In this document: positions 43,079-51,973 of the stretch, in pieces
How the letters are laid out: every line of letters begins with the position of its first letter
Numbering within the stretch: position 1 is the first letter of the stretch
Assembly: GCA_041685735.1 (NCBI GenBank)
Contig: JAWLFE010000002.1
Span: forward strand, 71,803 to 135,802
Origin: CSSed11-175R1 sp041685735
GTDB taxonomy: Bacteria; Actinomycetota; Nitriliruptoria; Nitriliruptorales; Nitriliruptoraceae
Direction: 5' to 3'
DNA: 64,000 nucleotides
The notes under the pieces: generated by a model
The model's input: the letters and a program-made list of their open reading frames with translations, nothing else
The model's database searches: none
What the model was told of the DNA's origin: nothing
Made by a program: the position numbers and the translations under genes

Positions 43079-44047
43079 TCAGCGGTCGGCGTACCAGGCG
43101 GCCAGGCGGTCGAAGCCCTCGTCGACGGCCACGGTCGGCCGCCAGGCGAGCGCAGCACGGGTCTCGCGCTGGTCGAACCAGTGCGCCGTGGCCAACTGTT
43201 CGGCCAGGAACGTGGTCATCGGCGGATCGTCGTCGCGTCCGAGTCGGTCCCAGACCCGCTCGGCGACGGCGCCGCCGGCGCGTGCGACCGGGAATGGCAC
43301 CCGCAGCGTCGGTGGGGCCACGCCCGCGGCGGCGCAGATGCGCGTGAACAACTCACGCACGGTGCGAGGCTGGCCGTTGGACACCACGAACGCCCGACCG
43401 TTCAGGTCCGCTGCCCGGTCCCGTGCCGCGACGATCGCATCCACGGCGTTGTCGAGGTAGGTGGTGTCGATCAGCGCCGCGCCCTGCCCGATCAGCGCGA
43501 GGCGCCCCTGCTCGGCGCGCTCGACGATCCGGCCGATCAGCTGGGTGTCGCCGGGTCCCCACACCAGGTGGGGACGCAGGGACACGACGGCCATGCCCTG
43601 CCCCGCGTCGGTCAGCGCCAGCTGTTCGGCCATCGCCTTGCTGCGGGCGTAGTGGCCACGGGCCCGGTCCGGGTCGGCGGGGCCGGCGCCCTCGCCGGCG
43701 AGCGAGCTCCCGTGGTGGGCGACCGACGGCGACGAGATGTGCACGAACCGGGTCACCCCCGCCTGGCGGGCGGCGGTCAGCACGTTGGCGGTGCCCTGCA
43801 CGTTGACGGCCTCGAACGTTGGCCACGCACCGACGACGGACACCAGCGCGGCGAGGTGGATGACGGCGTCCATCCCCTCGGTGGCCCGGGTCACGGCGTC
43901 GACGTCGGTGACGTCGCCGAGCGCCTCAGGCGTGCCGAGCCCCGCGGGCCGTCGCTGGAACGTGGTGACCTCGTCACCGCGCGCGAGCAGTGACCGGACC
44001 ACGGCGGATCCGATGAGGCTCGTCGCGCCCGTGACCAGCACCCTCAC
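43079..44047 (-). CDS. oleD: OleD-type NAD-dependent 2-alkyl-3-oxoalkanoate reductase
   Basis: A 322-residue extended SDR (VLVTGATSLIGSAVVRSLLA, then HLAALVSVVGAWPTFEAVNV and catalytic HYARSK). The family is OleD-like because of the operon: it follows oleBC with a GTGA overlap. OleD reduces the beta-keto acid made by OleA to a beta-hydroxy acid, using NADPH, in the head-to-head olefin pathway. Confidence 0.85.
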   Translation of the reverse strand: MRVLVTGATSLIGSAVVRSLLARGDEVTTFQRRPAGLGTPEALGDVTDVDAVTRATEGMDAVIHLAALVSVVGAWPTFEAVNVQGTANVLTAARQAGVTRFVHISSPSVAHHGSSLAGEGAGPADPDRARGHYARSKAMAEQLALTDAGQGMAVVSLRPHLVWGPGDTQLIGRIVERAEQGRLALIGQGAALIDTTYLDNAVDAIVAARDRAADLNGRAFVVSNGQPRTVRELFTRICAAAGVAPPTLRVPFPVARAGGAVAERVWDRLGRDDDPPMTTFLAEQLATAHWFDQRETRAALAWRPTVAVDEGFDRLAAWYADR

Positions 44048-46758
44048 AGCCGCGTCACCCGCCCGCCGCCGAGAACCTCAGCTGCCCAGTCCGCGATCGC
44101 GGCCCGGTCGATCTTCGAGTTGTGGCGCATGTCGACCGGTAACGCCGGTGTCTGCAGGACCGCCGCCACCTCGACGTCGACGACGTGGCGCACGGTGTCG
44201 GTCAGGTCCTGTGACGCGAGTCCCCGGTGGCGGCTCCCGTCGCTCGGCGCGATGACCACGACGACCTGTTGGGTGCCGGCCGGTCCGACGCCCACCGCAG
44301 CGGCCATCGCCACCCCGGCCAGGGTCTCCACGCGTCGCTCGATCGCGACCGGGGTCACGACCCCATCGGCGGTGGTGATGCTATGGATCAGTCGGCCTTC
44401 GATCCACAGGCGTCCATCCGCATCGAGGTGGCCGACATCGCCGCTGCGGTGCCAGCCGGGGTTGCGGGAACTGGCCGCCTCGGTGGCCCACAGCCGGTCG
44501 TAGCGGTCCTTGACGTGGGCCGCCCGGACACAGACCTCGCCGGTGACCTCGGCGCGACGGGTGAGCGCACCGCTGGCTTCGCCCGCGTCATCCAGGGGGC
44601 TGATCGCCACCTCGACGCCCCTGACGGGCTGGCCGACGCAGACGCCGTTGCCGGTCCCGGCCGCGTCGATCTGCGCGAGCGAGATGTCGGCGACCGGCAG
44701 TGCTTCGGTCATGCCGTAGGGGGTGTGGGGTTCGGCGTTGGGGAAGAGGGAGCCGAACGCGCGCAGCAGTTCGGCGGGGACGGGCGCGCCGGCGGACAGC
44801 AGCAGCCGGACGCGACGGAGCGGGTCGCGCTGCGCCGTGGAGAGCTGATCGGCGCCGCGCAACACGCTGACCAGCGCCGCCGGTGAGGCGAACACCAGCG
44901 TGGCGTCGATCGCGACGGCGGCCTGCGCCAGGGCGCTGGCCTCCAACGTCCCAGGTGAGGTGACGTCCATGTCGGGCACGACCGAGGTGATGCCCAGCAG
45001 CGGTCCGAACAGCGCGAACGGCGCGAACGCCGCGACCAGCCGGTCGTCGGGCGTGATGTCGTAGGTGCGGCGCAGGGCATCGCGCTGCGCCTCGATCTGC
45101 CGGTGGCGGTAGACGACGCCCTTGGACGGGCCGGTCGCCCCGGAGGTGAACACGACCGCCGCTTCGGCGTTCGGGCCGGGTTCGGCGGGGGCCGGCAGGG
45201 ATGCGCCTCCGTCGATCAGTTGCGCGAGGGTCGTGTCCGCCCCGGCCGCCGCCAACGCGGCGGGGGACAGGTCACCGACCGCGATCGGCCGGCCCGGCCA
45301 GCGCAGGGCGCGTGCGGCCGCGAGCGCCTTCGGGATCGCGATGAGGTGCTCGGGCGCGGCGCTCTTGAGCGCATGGGTGATGCCGCGCGCCCCGAGCCCC
45401 GCGTCGGCCACGACCACCACGGCCCCCAGCCGCCAGCACGCGTACAGGCAGGTCGCCAGATCGGCGCCGGGTTCCACCAGCAGCGCGACGCGGTCACCGG
45501 GCACCACCCCACGCTCGGCGAGCGCGGCCGCCAGCGCCGTCACGTTCGCCGCCAGCTGATCGAACGTGACGATGGTCGGTGCGGCATCGGCGCGGTCCGC
45601 CACCTCGACGATGGCGGGGCGCCCCTGCAGGGCCGGGTCCTCGAGCGCAGCCCACAACGGGGTGCGCTCGGCAGCTGCGTCGCCCTCCGCAGCGACATCG
45701 TCCTCCGCAGCTCCATCGAAGTGGAACGCCGCCGGCACGGTCCCGTCCACGGGCGAGGGTGTGCCGTCGGCCTCCAGTGCGTCGATCCAGCGGCTCACGA
45801 TGGGGGTCAGGTCGACATCTTCCGGAACCAGGTGGCTGGCCTGCGCGACCCGCTGGACCTGGGCGTGGGGCAGCCGGTCCTGCAGGTCGTGGAGGTAGAG
45901 GTCGGAGAACACCGGATCCTTCGCGCCCCAGACCAACAGGAAGGGGACGTCGCTCAGCGCCTCCAGCCCGGCCGCGATCGCATCCAGGGCCGGAGCGCTG
46001 CGGTGGTCGTGCTCCAGGGGGATGTCGCGCACGAACGCGCCGATGGCATGCCGGCGGTCGGGGGTGAGGTAGGGCGCGTGGTAGGCCGCGCGGACCTCGT
46101 CGGACGGCGATGCCTGCGCGAGCCCGAGCGTGCCCCGGATGAAGGTCGGGGTCCGCACGCACGCGTTGTCGAGCACACCCGGCGTCCGGGCGGCCCGGAT
46201 CAGCGAGGGCGCCCTGGCTCCTTCGGGCTGGTGGACCGCGGTGTTGGTGAGCACCAGGCCGGCGAGCCGGCTGTGGTTGCGAAGGCTCCAGCCGAGCGCG
46301 ATCGGCCCGCCCCAGTCATGGGCGACGGGCACGATCGGTCCGTCGAGTTGCAGGGCCGTGACCACCACCTCGAGGTCCTCGACGCGCCGGGCCAGGCTGC
46401 GCAGGGTCCGGGTGCGCTCGGAGAAGCCCATATCGAGGTGGTCGATCGCGACGACCCGCCAGCCAGGGGGTGCAGCGGCCAGCAGGTCACGCCACAGGTA
46501 GGACCAGGTCGGGTTGCCGTGCACGCACAGCAGGGTGCCGCCGACGCCGTCAGCATCCGCGTCTCCCGTGCTGCCAGCATCCACGCGGTCCGTGCTGCCA
46601 GCATCCGCGTGGCCCGTGTCCAACACGTGCCAGGTGCGCTCCCGGCCGTCCGCATCGACCGCGGTGACCAGGCGCGACCACGCCGGGTCCAGCCCCGGCA
46701 GGCCGGGTGGTGGGAGGCTCGCCGGCGCCGCGCCGCCGCGTGGGGCGCCGCGGCTCAC
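44044..46758 (-). CDS. oleBC: OleBC fusion: alpha/beta hydrolase (beta-lactone decarboxylase) plus beta-lactone synthetase
   Basis: A 904-residue protein. Residues about 1-300 are a haloalkane-dehalogenase-like hydrolase (VHGNPTWSYLWRDLL, nucleophile Asp in PVAHDWGG, later His in QASHLVPED), matching OleB. Residues about 345-900 are an AMP-forming ligase-like domain with P-loop VFTSGATGPSKGVVYRH, PYGMTEALPVA and RSGDVGHLDADGRLWIEG, matching OleC. OleC closes the beta-hydroxy acid to a beta-lactone and OleB removes CO2 to give the olefin. Such fusions are known from actinobacteria. GTG 46758 overlaps the oleA stop. A repeated linker near residues 50-70 comes from 24-bp tandem repeats. Confidence 0.88.
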   Translation of the reverse strand: MSRGAPRGGAAPASLPPPGLPGLDPAWSRLVTAVDADGRERTWHVLDTGHADAGSTDRVDAGSTGDADADGVGGTLLCVHGNPTWSYLWRDLLAAAPPGWRVVAIDHLDMGFSERTRTLRSLARRVEDLEVVVTALQLDGPIVPVAHDWGGPIALGWSLRNHSRLAGLVLTNTAVHQPEGARAPSLIRAARTPGVLDNACVRTPTFIRGTLGLAQASPSDEVRAAYHAPYLTPDRRHAIGAFVRDIPLEHDHRSAPALDAIAAGLEALSDVPFLLVWGAKDPVFSDLYLHDLQDRLPHAQVQRVAQASHLVPEDVDLTPIVSRWIDALEADGTPSPVDGTVPAAFHFDGAAEDDVAAEGDAAAERTPLWAALEDPALQGRPAIVEVADRADAAPTIVTFDQLAANVTALAAALAERGVVPGDRVALLVEPGADLATCLYACWRLGAVVVVADAGLGARGITHALKSAAPEHLIAIPKALAAARALRWPGRPIAVGDLSPAALAAAGADTTLAQLIDGGASLPAPAEPGPNAEAAVVFTSGATGPSKGVVYRHRQIEAQRDALRRTYDITPDDRLVAAFAPFALFGPLLGITSVVPDMDVTSPGTLEASALAQAAVAIDATLVFASPAALVSVLRGADQLSTAQRDPLRRVRLLLSAGAPVPAELLRAFGSLFPNAEPHTPYGMTEALPVADISLAQIDAAGTGNGVCVGQPVRGVEVAISPLDDAGEASGALTRRAEVTGEVCVRAAHVKDRYDRLWATEAASSRNPGWHRSGDVGHLDADGRLWIEGRLIHSITTADGVVTPVAIERRVETLAGVAMAAAVGVGPAGTQQVVVVIAPSDGSRHRGLASQDLTDTVRHVVDVEVAAVLQTPALPVDMRHNSKIDRAAIADWAAEVLGGGRVTRL
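46551..46620. repeat. Imperfect 24-bp tandem repeats in oleBC
   Basis: About three imperfect units built on TGCTGCCAGCATCC encode Asp/Ala/Gly/Ser-rich repeats (DAGSTDRVDAGSTGDADADG) in the OleB part, before the first hydrolase strand. They are likely an in-frame variable linker. Confidence 0.65.
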
Positions 46759-47780
46759 CAGAGCAGTTCGGTCGCGGTGGTGTTGATCCCCGAACCGATG
46801 CCGCACAGCACCAGTCGGTCACCTGGCTTGAAGTCGTCCTGGTACATCGCCATGGTCAGCGGCACCGCCGCCGGACCGACGTTGCCGCGCTTGGGGAACG
46901 ACAGCGGTGCCCGGTCAGGCTCGATCCCGAGCCGCTTGCACATCAGGGTCGTGTGGATCGCCGAGACCTGGTGCATGATGTAGTGGTCCATCGCCGCCCA
47001 GTCCCAGCCGTTGCGCTGCGCGGCGGTCCAGGTCGCCTCGGCGACGTCCAACCCGGCTTCGAGTAGCGCCTTGGTGTCGGTCCGCATCTGCTCCATCGTG
47101 CCGACGCACAGGGTGTGGTGCTCGGAACCCGCGCGGGACTCGCTGCCGATGATGCGGTGGCCCTCGGGGTGGTGGTCGGCGCGGCCGATCACCATCGCGG
47201 CGCCGCACGAGCCGAGCGTGAGCGACGCGAACTCCTGGAAGACGTCTTCGACCGTGGTGGATGCCTGGGCGAGCCGGTCCAGTGTCTTCTCCTGGAGCGC
47301 CCGTGAGCCCTCGCCGTCGACGATCAGGGCGTAGTCGATCTGGCCCGCGTCGATCATGGTCGACGCCAGGCTCATCGCGTTGACGAAGCCGAGGCAGGCG
47401 TTGGCGAGGTCGAAGTTCAGGCACGACGTCGCGAGGCCGAGCTTGGCGTGCACGGCGACGGCCGCAGATGGCTCGAGGTGGTCGCGGCTCACCGAGGTGT
47501 CGACGAGCAGGCCGATCCTGCTGCGGTCGATGCCGGCCGCTTCGATCGCCTTCTCGCCGGCCTTGGCCGCCGCGTCGGAGAACAGGGTGTCGGCTGGCCA
47601 CCAGCGGCGTTCGACGATCCCGGCGACCTCCTCCAGCAGCCCGGCGCGCATGCCCAGCCGCTCGTAGGTGCCGGCCAGGCGCTCATCGAACGCGGATGAC
47701 GGGACGACCTCGGGGCCGTCGACGGCCTGGACGGACAGGACCGCGGCGTTGTCGTGGTGGAGGCTGGTGTTACCGAGCAT
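46755..47780 (-). CDS. oleA: OleA-type acyl-CoA condensing enzyme (thiolase superfamily)
   Basis: A 341-residue KAS-III/thiolase-fold enzyme with catalytic Cys in DLANACLGFVNAM, His in IMHQVSAIH and Asn in PKRGNVGPAA. OleA joins two acyl-CoAs head to head to a beta-keto acid. The ordering oleA-oleBC-oleD with GTGA overlaps is the complete pathway for long-chain olefins. ATG 47780 is the first start after the divergent 234-bp spacer. Confidence 0.88.
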   Translation of the reverse strand: MLGNTSLHHDNAAVLSVQAVDGPEVVPSSAFDERLAGTYERLGMRAGLLEEVAGIVERRWWPADTLFSDAAAKAGEKAIEAAGIDRSRIGLLVDTSVSRDHLEPSAAVAVHAKLGLATSCLNFDLANACLGFVNAMSLASTMIDAGQIDYALIVDGEGSRALQEKTLDRLAQASTTVEDVFQEFASLTLGSCGAAMVIGRADHHPEGHRIIGSESRAGSEHHTLCVGTMEQMRTDTKALLEAGLDVAEATWTAAQRNGWDWAAMDHYIMHQVSAIHTTLMCKRLGIEPDRAPLSFPKRGNVGPAAVPLTMAMYQDDFKPGDRLVLCGIGSGINTTATELLW

Positions 47781-48014
47781 GACGGACCTTGGTGGCGGCG
47801 TTCTCGGGCTTCCCCGGCGTACGGAGCCGGGACCGACACGAGATGGACGGTCGGGACGGACAGGTCAGCCGCGCGGGGCACCGACCTACGGTGGCGTAAC
47901 CGTACCCGGCAGACGCAGCGGCGGGGCCGGGGCGCACTGGCCGGACGTGGGCCGGCCGGGGAGCCGGTTACCTTCGTGCGGGCCGTCGGTGGCGTCGGAC
48001 GCGAGGGAGTGTCG

Positions 48015-48356
48015 GTGGGACGGTTGCAAGGGGTGGCGGGCGCCGCGCGACGCTGGCTGCGTGGTGAGCGGTTCCGGCAGTGGCGGGTCAATGGCGATCC
48101 GGCCTCCTCCTACCGACGGATCGTCGAGCATCCGGTGGTCACCACCGTGGTGGTCGCGGTCGTGGTCGGGGCGATCCTGGCCGCGACGTTCGGGGTGCCG
48201 CCCGTGTCGCCGCTGTTCCTGATCGTCGTGCTGGTCTCCCCGCTGCCGTTCTGGCTCCGCCTGGAGCAGGGCATCCTCGACGAGTGGGACGGCACCCCAC
48301 CCGACGAGGCGCATCCAGACTCGCCCGACGAGGAGGGGTCGGACCCCGACCGCTGA
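48015..48356 (+). CDS. Small membrane protein
   Basis: A 113-residue protein with a basic N terminus, two adjacent membrane helices (PVVTTVVVAVVVGAILAATF at about 43-62 and PLFLIVVLVSPLPFW at about 70-84) and an acidic tail. The family is not recognised with certainty. GTG 48015 has GAGGGAG five bases upstream. It is divergent from oleA and convergent with the photolyase-like gene. Confidence 0.65.
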   Translation: MGRLQGVAGAARRWLRGERFRQWRVNGDPASSYRRIVEHPVVTTVVVAVVVGAILAATFGVPPVSPLFLIVVLVSPLPFWLRLEQGILDEWDGTPPDEAHPDSPDEEGSDPDR

Positions 48357-48442
48357 CCGGCCCCCGGAAGCGTGGCCGGATCGGCGGATCGGGCCCCGAG
48401 ACCCGGTCCGTGCAACGGAACGGCCTGGAACGAGCCGATCTG

Positions 48443-49681
48443 CTACACGGACAGCGCCGCGCGCTTGCGCCAGGCGCTGAACGACGCGGCCGATCCGCCG
48501 TGCGGGCGCACGAGCCACGGCCAGGGGTGCGTTGCGACGACGTCCAGGGCGCCCGCACGTCGGCGCCAGCCCGGCACGGGTGCGAAGGTCGTCGCCAGCC
48601 GCCGGCCCGCGAGCACCGCCACCGGATCACCGACCGCAACCTCGAGGTCGGTGCGCTCGGCCAGATCTGCGAGGCACTCCACGAGGAAGACCAGACGTTT
48701 CCCGGACAGTCGCAGCCGGGCGAGCAGCGGCGCATCGAACACGAACACCGCGGGAAGCTCGGGGTGGGCCGTCAGCGCCGGGTCGGCGTCGCCGAGGGAC
48801 TCGGCGGTGAGCCACACCGCTTCTGCGGGCCCGTCGATCAGCGCCCGTTCGGGGCCGCCGGTGACCGCGGGGTCCGCGTCACGCCGCAACCTCAGCGGCT
48901 CCTGCGCGCGGGGCAGCGGCGGGTCGTCGGGCCAGGCGTCGATGGGGCAGGCATCCGCCAGGGCGCAGGTGTCGCACAGTCCGGGCGCGCGCTTCTCGAC
49001 CTGCCAGCGCGAGAACCCGTACGGCCTGCCGTTCCCGGTGCCGATGGTCCACTGCCAGCCGGACCGGTTCGCGGCGCGGGAGCCGTCGAGCAGGTGCCGG
49101 AAGAACGCGTCCTCGCCGGCCCGCCAGTCGACGCCCTGTCGGACCGCCCAGTGGGATGCGAGCCACATGCGGGTCTGGTTGACGAGGTAGCCGTCGGTCC
49201 GCAGCTCGTCGGTCGTGACCTCCAGGCAGGCCATGGCAGGGTCCCAGACCTCCGCGATGTCGTCGCCGTGCCAGGGGGCACCGGTGAGATCGTGGCGCAA
49301 CCCGTCCGCGAGGCCCGGGCCCACACGGGCGTAGAGGTGGCGGGCATGCTCCTGCCACAGCAGTTCGTCGCGGAACCTCTTCTGGTCGCGTGCGGGTGCG
49401 TCGGCGACCGCGGTCCACGCCTCCGGCAGGGTGATCAACCCGTGGCGGATGTAGGGCGAGAGCGCGGTCGCGCCGCGCCGCTCCGCCGGCCACACCTCGT
49501 TGCGGTCACTGGCATAGCCGGTGATGTCCAGCGCGGCGAGCGCCGCGTCGGCAGCCAGCTGGCCGCCGCGGAAGCGCGGACTCGCCGCGACCTCGTCGCT
49601 GGTGAGCCCGGCGAGTTCGTCGTGGACCCACGCCTGGGCGCCGGCGACGTCGCGTGCGGCGGGCAGCGGACGGATGACCAT
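48443..49681 (-). CDS. Photolyase/cryptochrome relative with FAD domain first (apparent domain permutation)
   Basis: A 412-residue protein. Residues 70-232 match the photolyase FAD-binding domain: LSPYIRHGLIT (78-ish), ELLWQEHARHLYAR (106-119), TDGYLVNQTRMWLASHW (162-178), FFRHLLDGSRAANRSGWQW (193-211) and PYGFSRW. A Cys-rich insert follows (Cys236, Cys239, Cys245-Pro), possibly Fe-S. Residues about 285-365 then resemble the alpha/beta antenna domain that is N-terminal in normal photolyases (AVFVFDAPLLARLRLSGKRL, then VFLVECLADLAER, EVAVGDPVAVL). No such domain precedes the FAD domain. The start is ATG 49681; the ribosome-binding site is weak. Confidence 0.75.
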   Translation of the reverse strand: MVIRPLPAARDVAGAQAWVHDELAGLTSDEVAASPRFRGGQLAADAALAALDITGYASDRNEVWPAERRGATALSPYIRHGLITLPEAWTAVADAPARDQKRFRDELLWQEHARHLYARVGPGLADGLRHDLTGAPWHGDDIAEVWDPAMACLEVTTDELRTDGYLVNQTRMWLASHWAVRQGVDWRAGEDAFFRHLLDGSRAANRSGWQWTIGTGNGRPYGFSRWQVEKRAPGLCDTCALADACPIDAWPDDPPLPRAQEPLRLRRDADPAVTGGPERALIDGPAEAVWLTAESLGDADPALTAHPELPAVFVFDAPLLARLRLSGKRLVFLVECLADLAERTDLEVAVGDPVAVLAGRRLATTFAPVPGWRRRAGALDVVATHPWPWLVRPHGGSAASFSAWRKRAALSV

Positions 49682-49758
49682 GCACGGACTTCGGTTCCGA
49701 ACACACGTAGGGTTGCTGTCACCACCGAGCGCCCCGACGAGCAGGGAAGGTTGCGCGC

Positions 49759-50403
49759 ATGACATCCCGTGGATGGCTACCTGCCGGTGTGGCGACGGTC
49801 GGTGTCCTGAGTGCCGGGCTGGTCGCGATGATCGCGGCGGCTCGCACCGCTGGTGCCACGACGGACGAACCCGGACGGCAACTGCCGGGTGACGAGCTGC
49901 TCCCGGACGCCTCGATCGTCACGACCCGCGCGACGACCATCGCCGCACCGCCCGCCGCGGTGTGGCCGTGGCTGGTGCAGATGGGCTACCACCGTGGTGG
50001 GTGGTACGCGGTCGATGCGCTCGAGCGGTTGATCGGTGCCGGTGACTTCCTCACCGGCGACTCCGCCGACCGCATCGTGCCCGAGCTGCAGGACCTCGCC
50101 GTGGGGGAGCGGGTGCCGCTCAACGACCGCATGCACCTGGTGGTCGCGCGGTTCGACCCGGACAGCGCGTTGGTGCTCGCGCTGCCCGACCAGCCGCTCG
50201 AGTGGATCTGGAGCTTCGTGCTCGAGCCGATCGACGACGGATCCACCCGGCTGCTGATCCGCACGCGGATCGCGGCGCGCGACCGATGGGTCGCCCCGCT
50301 GTTGCCGCTGCTCGACGCTGGGCACATGACCATGGAGCTCGTGCAGCTGCGCAACCTGCGCGACCGCGTGGAAGCCGGCCAGGCGGCTACGACCTCCGAG
50401 TAG
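49759..50403 (+). CDS. Membrane-anchored SRPBCC-family protein
   Basis: A 214-residue protein with an N-terminal membrane helix or signal (LPAGVATVGVLSAGLVAMIA) and then a START/SRPBCC domain (ATTIAAPPAAVWPWLVQMGY, RGGWYAVDALERLI). Proteins of this type are common and uncharacterised. ATG 49759 is divergent from the photolyase-like gene with a 77-bp shared promoter region. Confidence 0.75.
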   Translation: MTSRGWLPAGVATVGVLSAGLVAMIAAARTAGATTDEPGRQLPGDELLPDASIVTTRATTIAAPPAAVWPWLVQMGYHRGGWYAVDALERLIGAGDFLTGDSADRIVPELQDLAVGERVPLNDRMHLVVARFDPDSALVLALPDQPLEWIWSFVLEPIDDGSTRLLIRTRIAARDRWVAPLLPLLDAGHMTMELVQLRNLRDRVEAGQAATTSE

Positions 50404-50561
50404 GCGCCGGGCCGTCGGGCTCGGGTCGCGACGCGCACCTACGTTCCCTACGGTGAGGGAAAGAGACGGTGTGTCTTGGTGGGAGCGCGGGTCACCTGCG
50501 TGACTGCTGGGGGCAGGTCCGATCCATCGCGACGCGGCGATCTCCCAGCATCGGAGGTGTC

Positions 50562-51290
50562 ATGGTGCGCGATGATCTGGTCGGGGTGATCCGGGAGTTC
50601 ACCGGCAGTATCGTCAACCCGTTCGACCTGGACGAGTTGTTGCATCGGCTCATGGGTCACGCCACCAAGGTGGTCGGGGCAGCCGGCGCCGGTGTCATGC
50701 TGGCTGGTGAGCGGGGCGACCTGGAGTTCGTGGCCGCCTCGGAGCAACGGGTGGTCGAGGCCGAGCACCACCAGGCCAGTCTGCAGGCCGGGGCCTGCTT
50801 CGAGGCGTTCACGACCAACCGCGTCGTGGCGGTCACCGACCTCGGCGCGGAGCACCGCTGGCCGGACTATGCCGAACGCGTGGCGTCGTTGGGACTGTGT
50901 TCGGTACTCGGTGTGCCGATGAACGCCTTCGGGCAGACCATCGGGGTGATCAACTTCTATCGCGAGGACCCGTCGCACTGGTCGCACGAAGATGTCGACG
51001 CCGCCGAGATCATCACGTCGATGGGGGCCGGCTACGTGCTGAGTGCGAACCGCCTCCGGGCTCAGCACACGTTGAGTGAGCAGTTGCATGCGGCGATCCG
51101 TTCCCGCGACATCATCGGGCAGGCCAAGGGTGTGCTCATGGCCCGCGAGGACGTGAACGCGGACGCGGCCTTCGAGATGCTGCGCCAGCGCTCACAGGAT
51201 CGGAACCGCCGGTTGCGTGAACTCGCCGGGGAGATCGTCGCGGAGCACGAGATGCGCACCGGCGAAGACGCACCGGACGACGCCGACTGA
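50562..51290 (+). CDS. GAF-ANTAR regulator
   Basis: A 242-residue GAF-ANTAR protein. The GAF domain (about 18-165) contains AGVMLAGERGDLEFVAASEQ and LGVPMNAFGQTIGVINFY. The ANTAR domain (about 178-232) contains RDIIGQAKGVLMAREDVNAD and FEMLRQRSQDRNRRLRELA. ATG 50562 has GGAGG five bases upstream, so the upstream extension is rejected. It is more diverged from the 12.5-16.6 kb paralogues and closer to the general actinobacterial type. Confidence 0.87.
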   Translation: MVRDDLVGVIREFTGSIVNPFDLDELLHRLMGHATKVVGAAGAGVMLAGERGDLEFVAASEQRVVEAEHHQASLQAGACFEAFTTNRVVAVTDLGAEHRWPDYAERVASLGLCSVLGVPMNAFGQTIGVINFYREDPSHWSHEDVDAAEIITSMGAGYVLSANRLRAQHTLSEQLHAAIRSRDIIGQAKGVLMAREDVNADAAFEMLRQRSQDRNRRLRELAGEIVAEHEMRTGEDAPDDAD

Positions 51291-51310
51291 ACGTCGGTGG
51301 CTGCACATCG

Positions 51311-51345
51311 GGTGGCGGGCGATCCGATGGTGGCGGGCGATCCGA
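51311..51345. repeat. 17-bp direct repeat
   Basis: GGTGGCGGGCGATCCGA occurs at 51311-51327 and 51329-51345, between the GAF-ANTAR gene and the small hypothetical gene. Its role is unknown. Confidence 0.6.
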
Positions 51346-51420
51346 CCGTGGCGTACGGTCGGACGAGATCGTCAAGAAGCGGCGGCGAACCAGCGGAACT
51401 CACCCGAGCTGGAGGGCCTC

Positions 51421-51789
51421 ATGCCGCGCGCCGACGCACCGATGCAGATCGATCAGCCACGCGCGACCCCGTTTCGGCACCGTGACGGTTCGCACCCCGG
51501 TTACCGGCCGTTCGGGTCCGACCCGGGCTGGCTGGCCGCGTACACGGTTGCGTTGACGCGAAGCGCGGTGCCCGACGAGCAACGCGTGGCCGCGCTGGTG
51601 GAGGCCACCGACGGCCAGCTCGACCTGCTCGAGGCGGCCGTGGCCCGGTTGCGGCGCTCGCCGGTCCGTGCCGGCTGTCCGTCCCAGGGGGCTCTGGCTC
51701 TCCTCGAGCAGGCGCTGGCTCGGGTGCGAGCCGACGCCACCCAGGTCCCTGGTCCGTCCCAGGAGTTGGCTGAGACGTCCGCCCGGTAG
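51421..51789 (+). CDS. Hypothetical protein
   Basis: A 122-residue soluble protein. An N-terminal segment (HRDGSHPGYRPFGSDPGWLA) is followed by a helical region (VAALVEATDGQLDLLEAAVA). ATG 51421 is preceded by GGAGG. It has no recognised family, membrane helix or signal peptide. It sits alone between the GAF-ANTAR gene and the acyl-CoA dehydrogenase operon. Confidence 0.6.
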   Translation: MPRADAPMQIDQPRATPFRHRDGSHPGYRPFGSDPGWLAAYTVALTRSAVPDEQRVAALVEATDGQLDLLEAAVARLRRSPVRAGCPSQGALALLEQALARVRADATQVPGPSQELAETSAR

Positions 51790-51923
51790 CCGTGTTCCGC
51801 GGTGTACGAGTCCTCGTCGGCGCCCACGCCCCCGTCACGACCTCGACATCGCGAACGTTGCAGCGTGTCGCGGTCCTGCGATGGCGGACGTGGACGCTCG
51901 GGAGGTGTCACGCTATCGTGTTA

Positions 51924-51935
51924 GTGAACGTTCAC
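51924..51935. promoter_or_regulatory. Palindromic operator upstream of the acyl-CoA dehydrogenases
   Basis: GTGAACGTTCAC is a perfect 12-bp palindrome, 39 bp upstream of the GTG start at 51974 and overlapping a plausible promoter (TATCGT just before it). The operon ends with a TetR gene (54432), so this is its likely operator, controlling the whole operon. Confidence 0.55.
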
Positions 51936-51973
51936 AAGATTCCGAGATCGCTGGGACGCCTGGGAGGGCAGCC

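Noticed and set aside
45103..46983. 626-codon plus-strand frame opposite oleBC
   Set aside because: oleBC and oleA carry all catalytic motifs; the opposite frame shows none.
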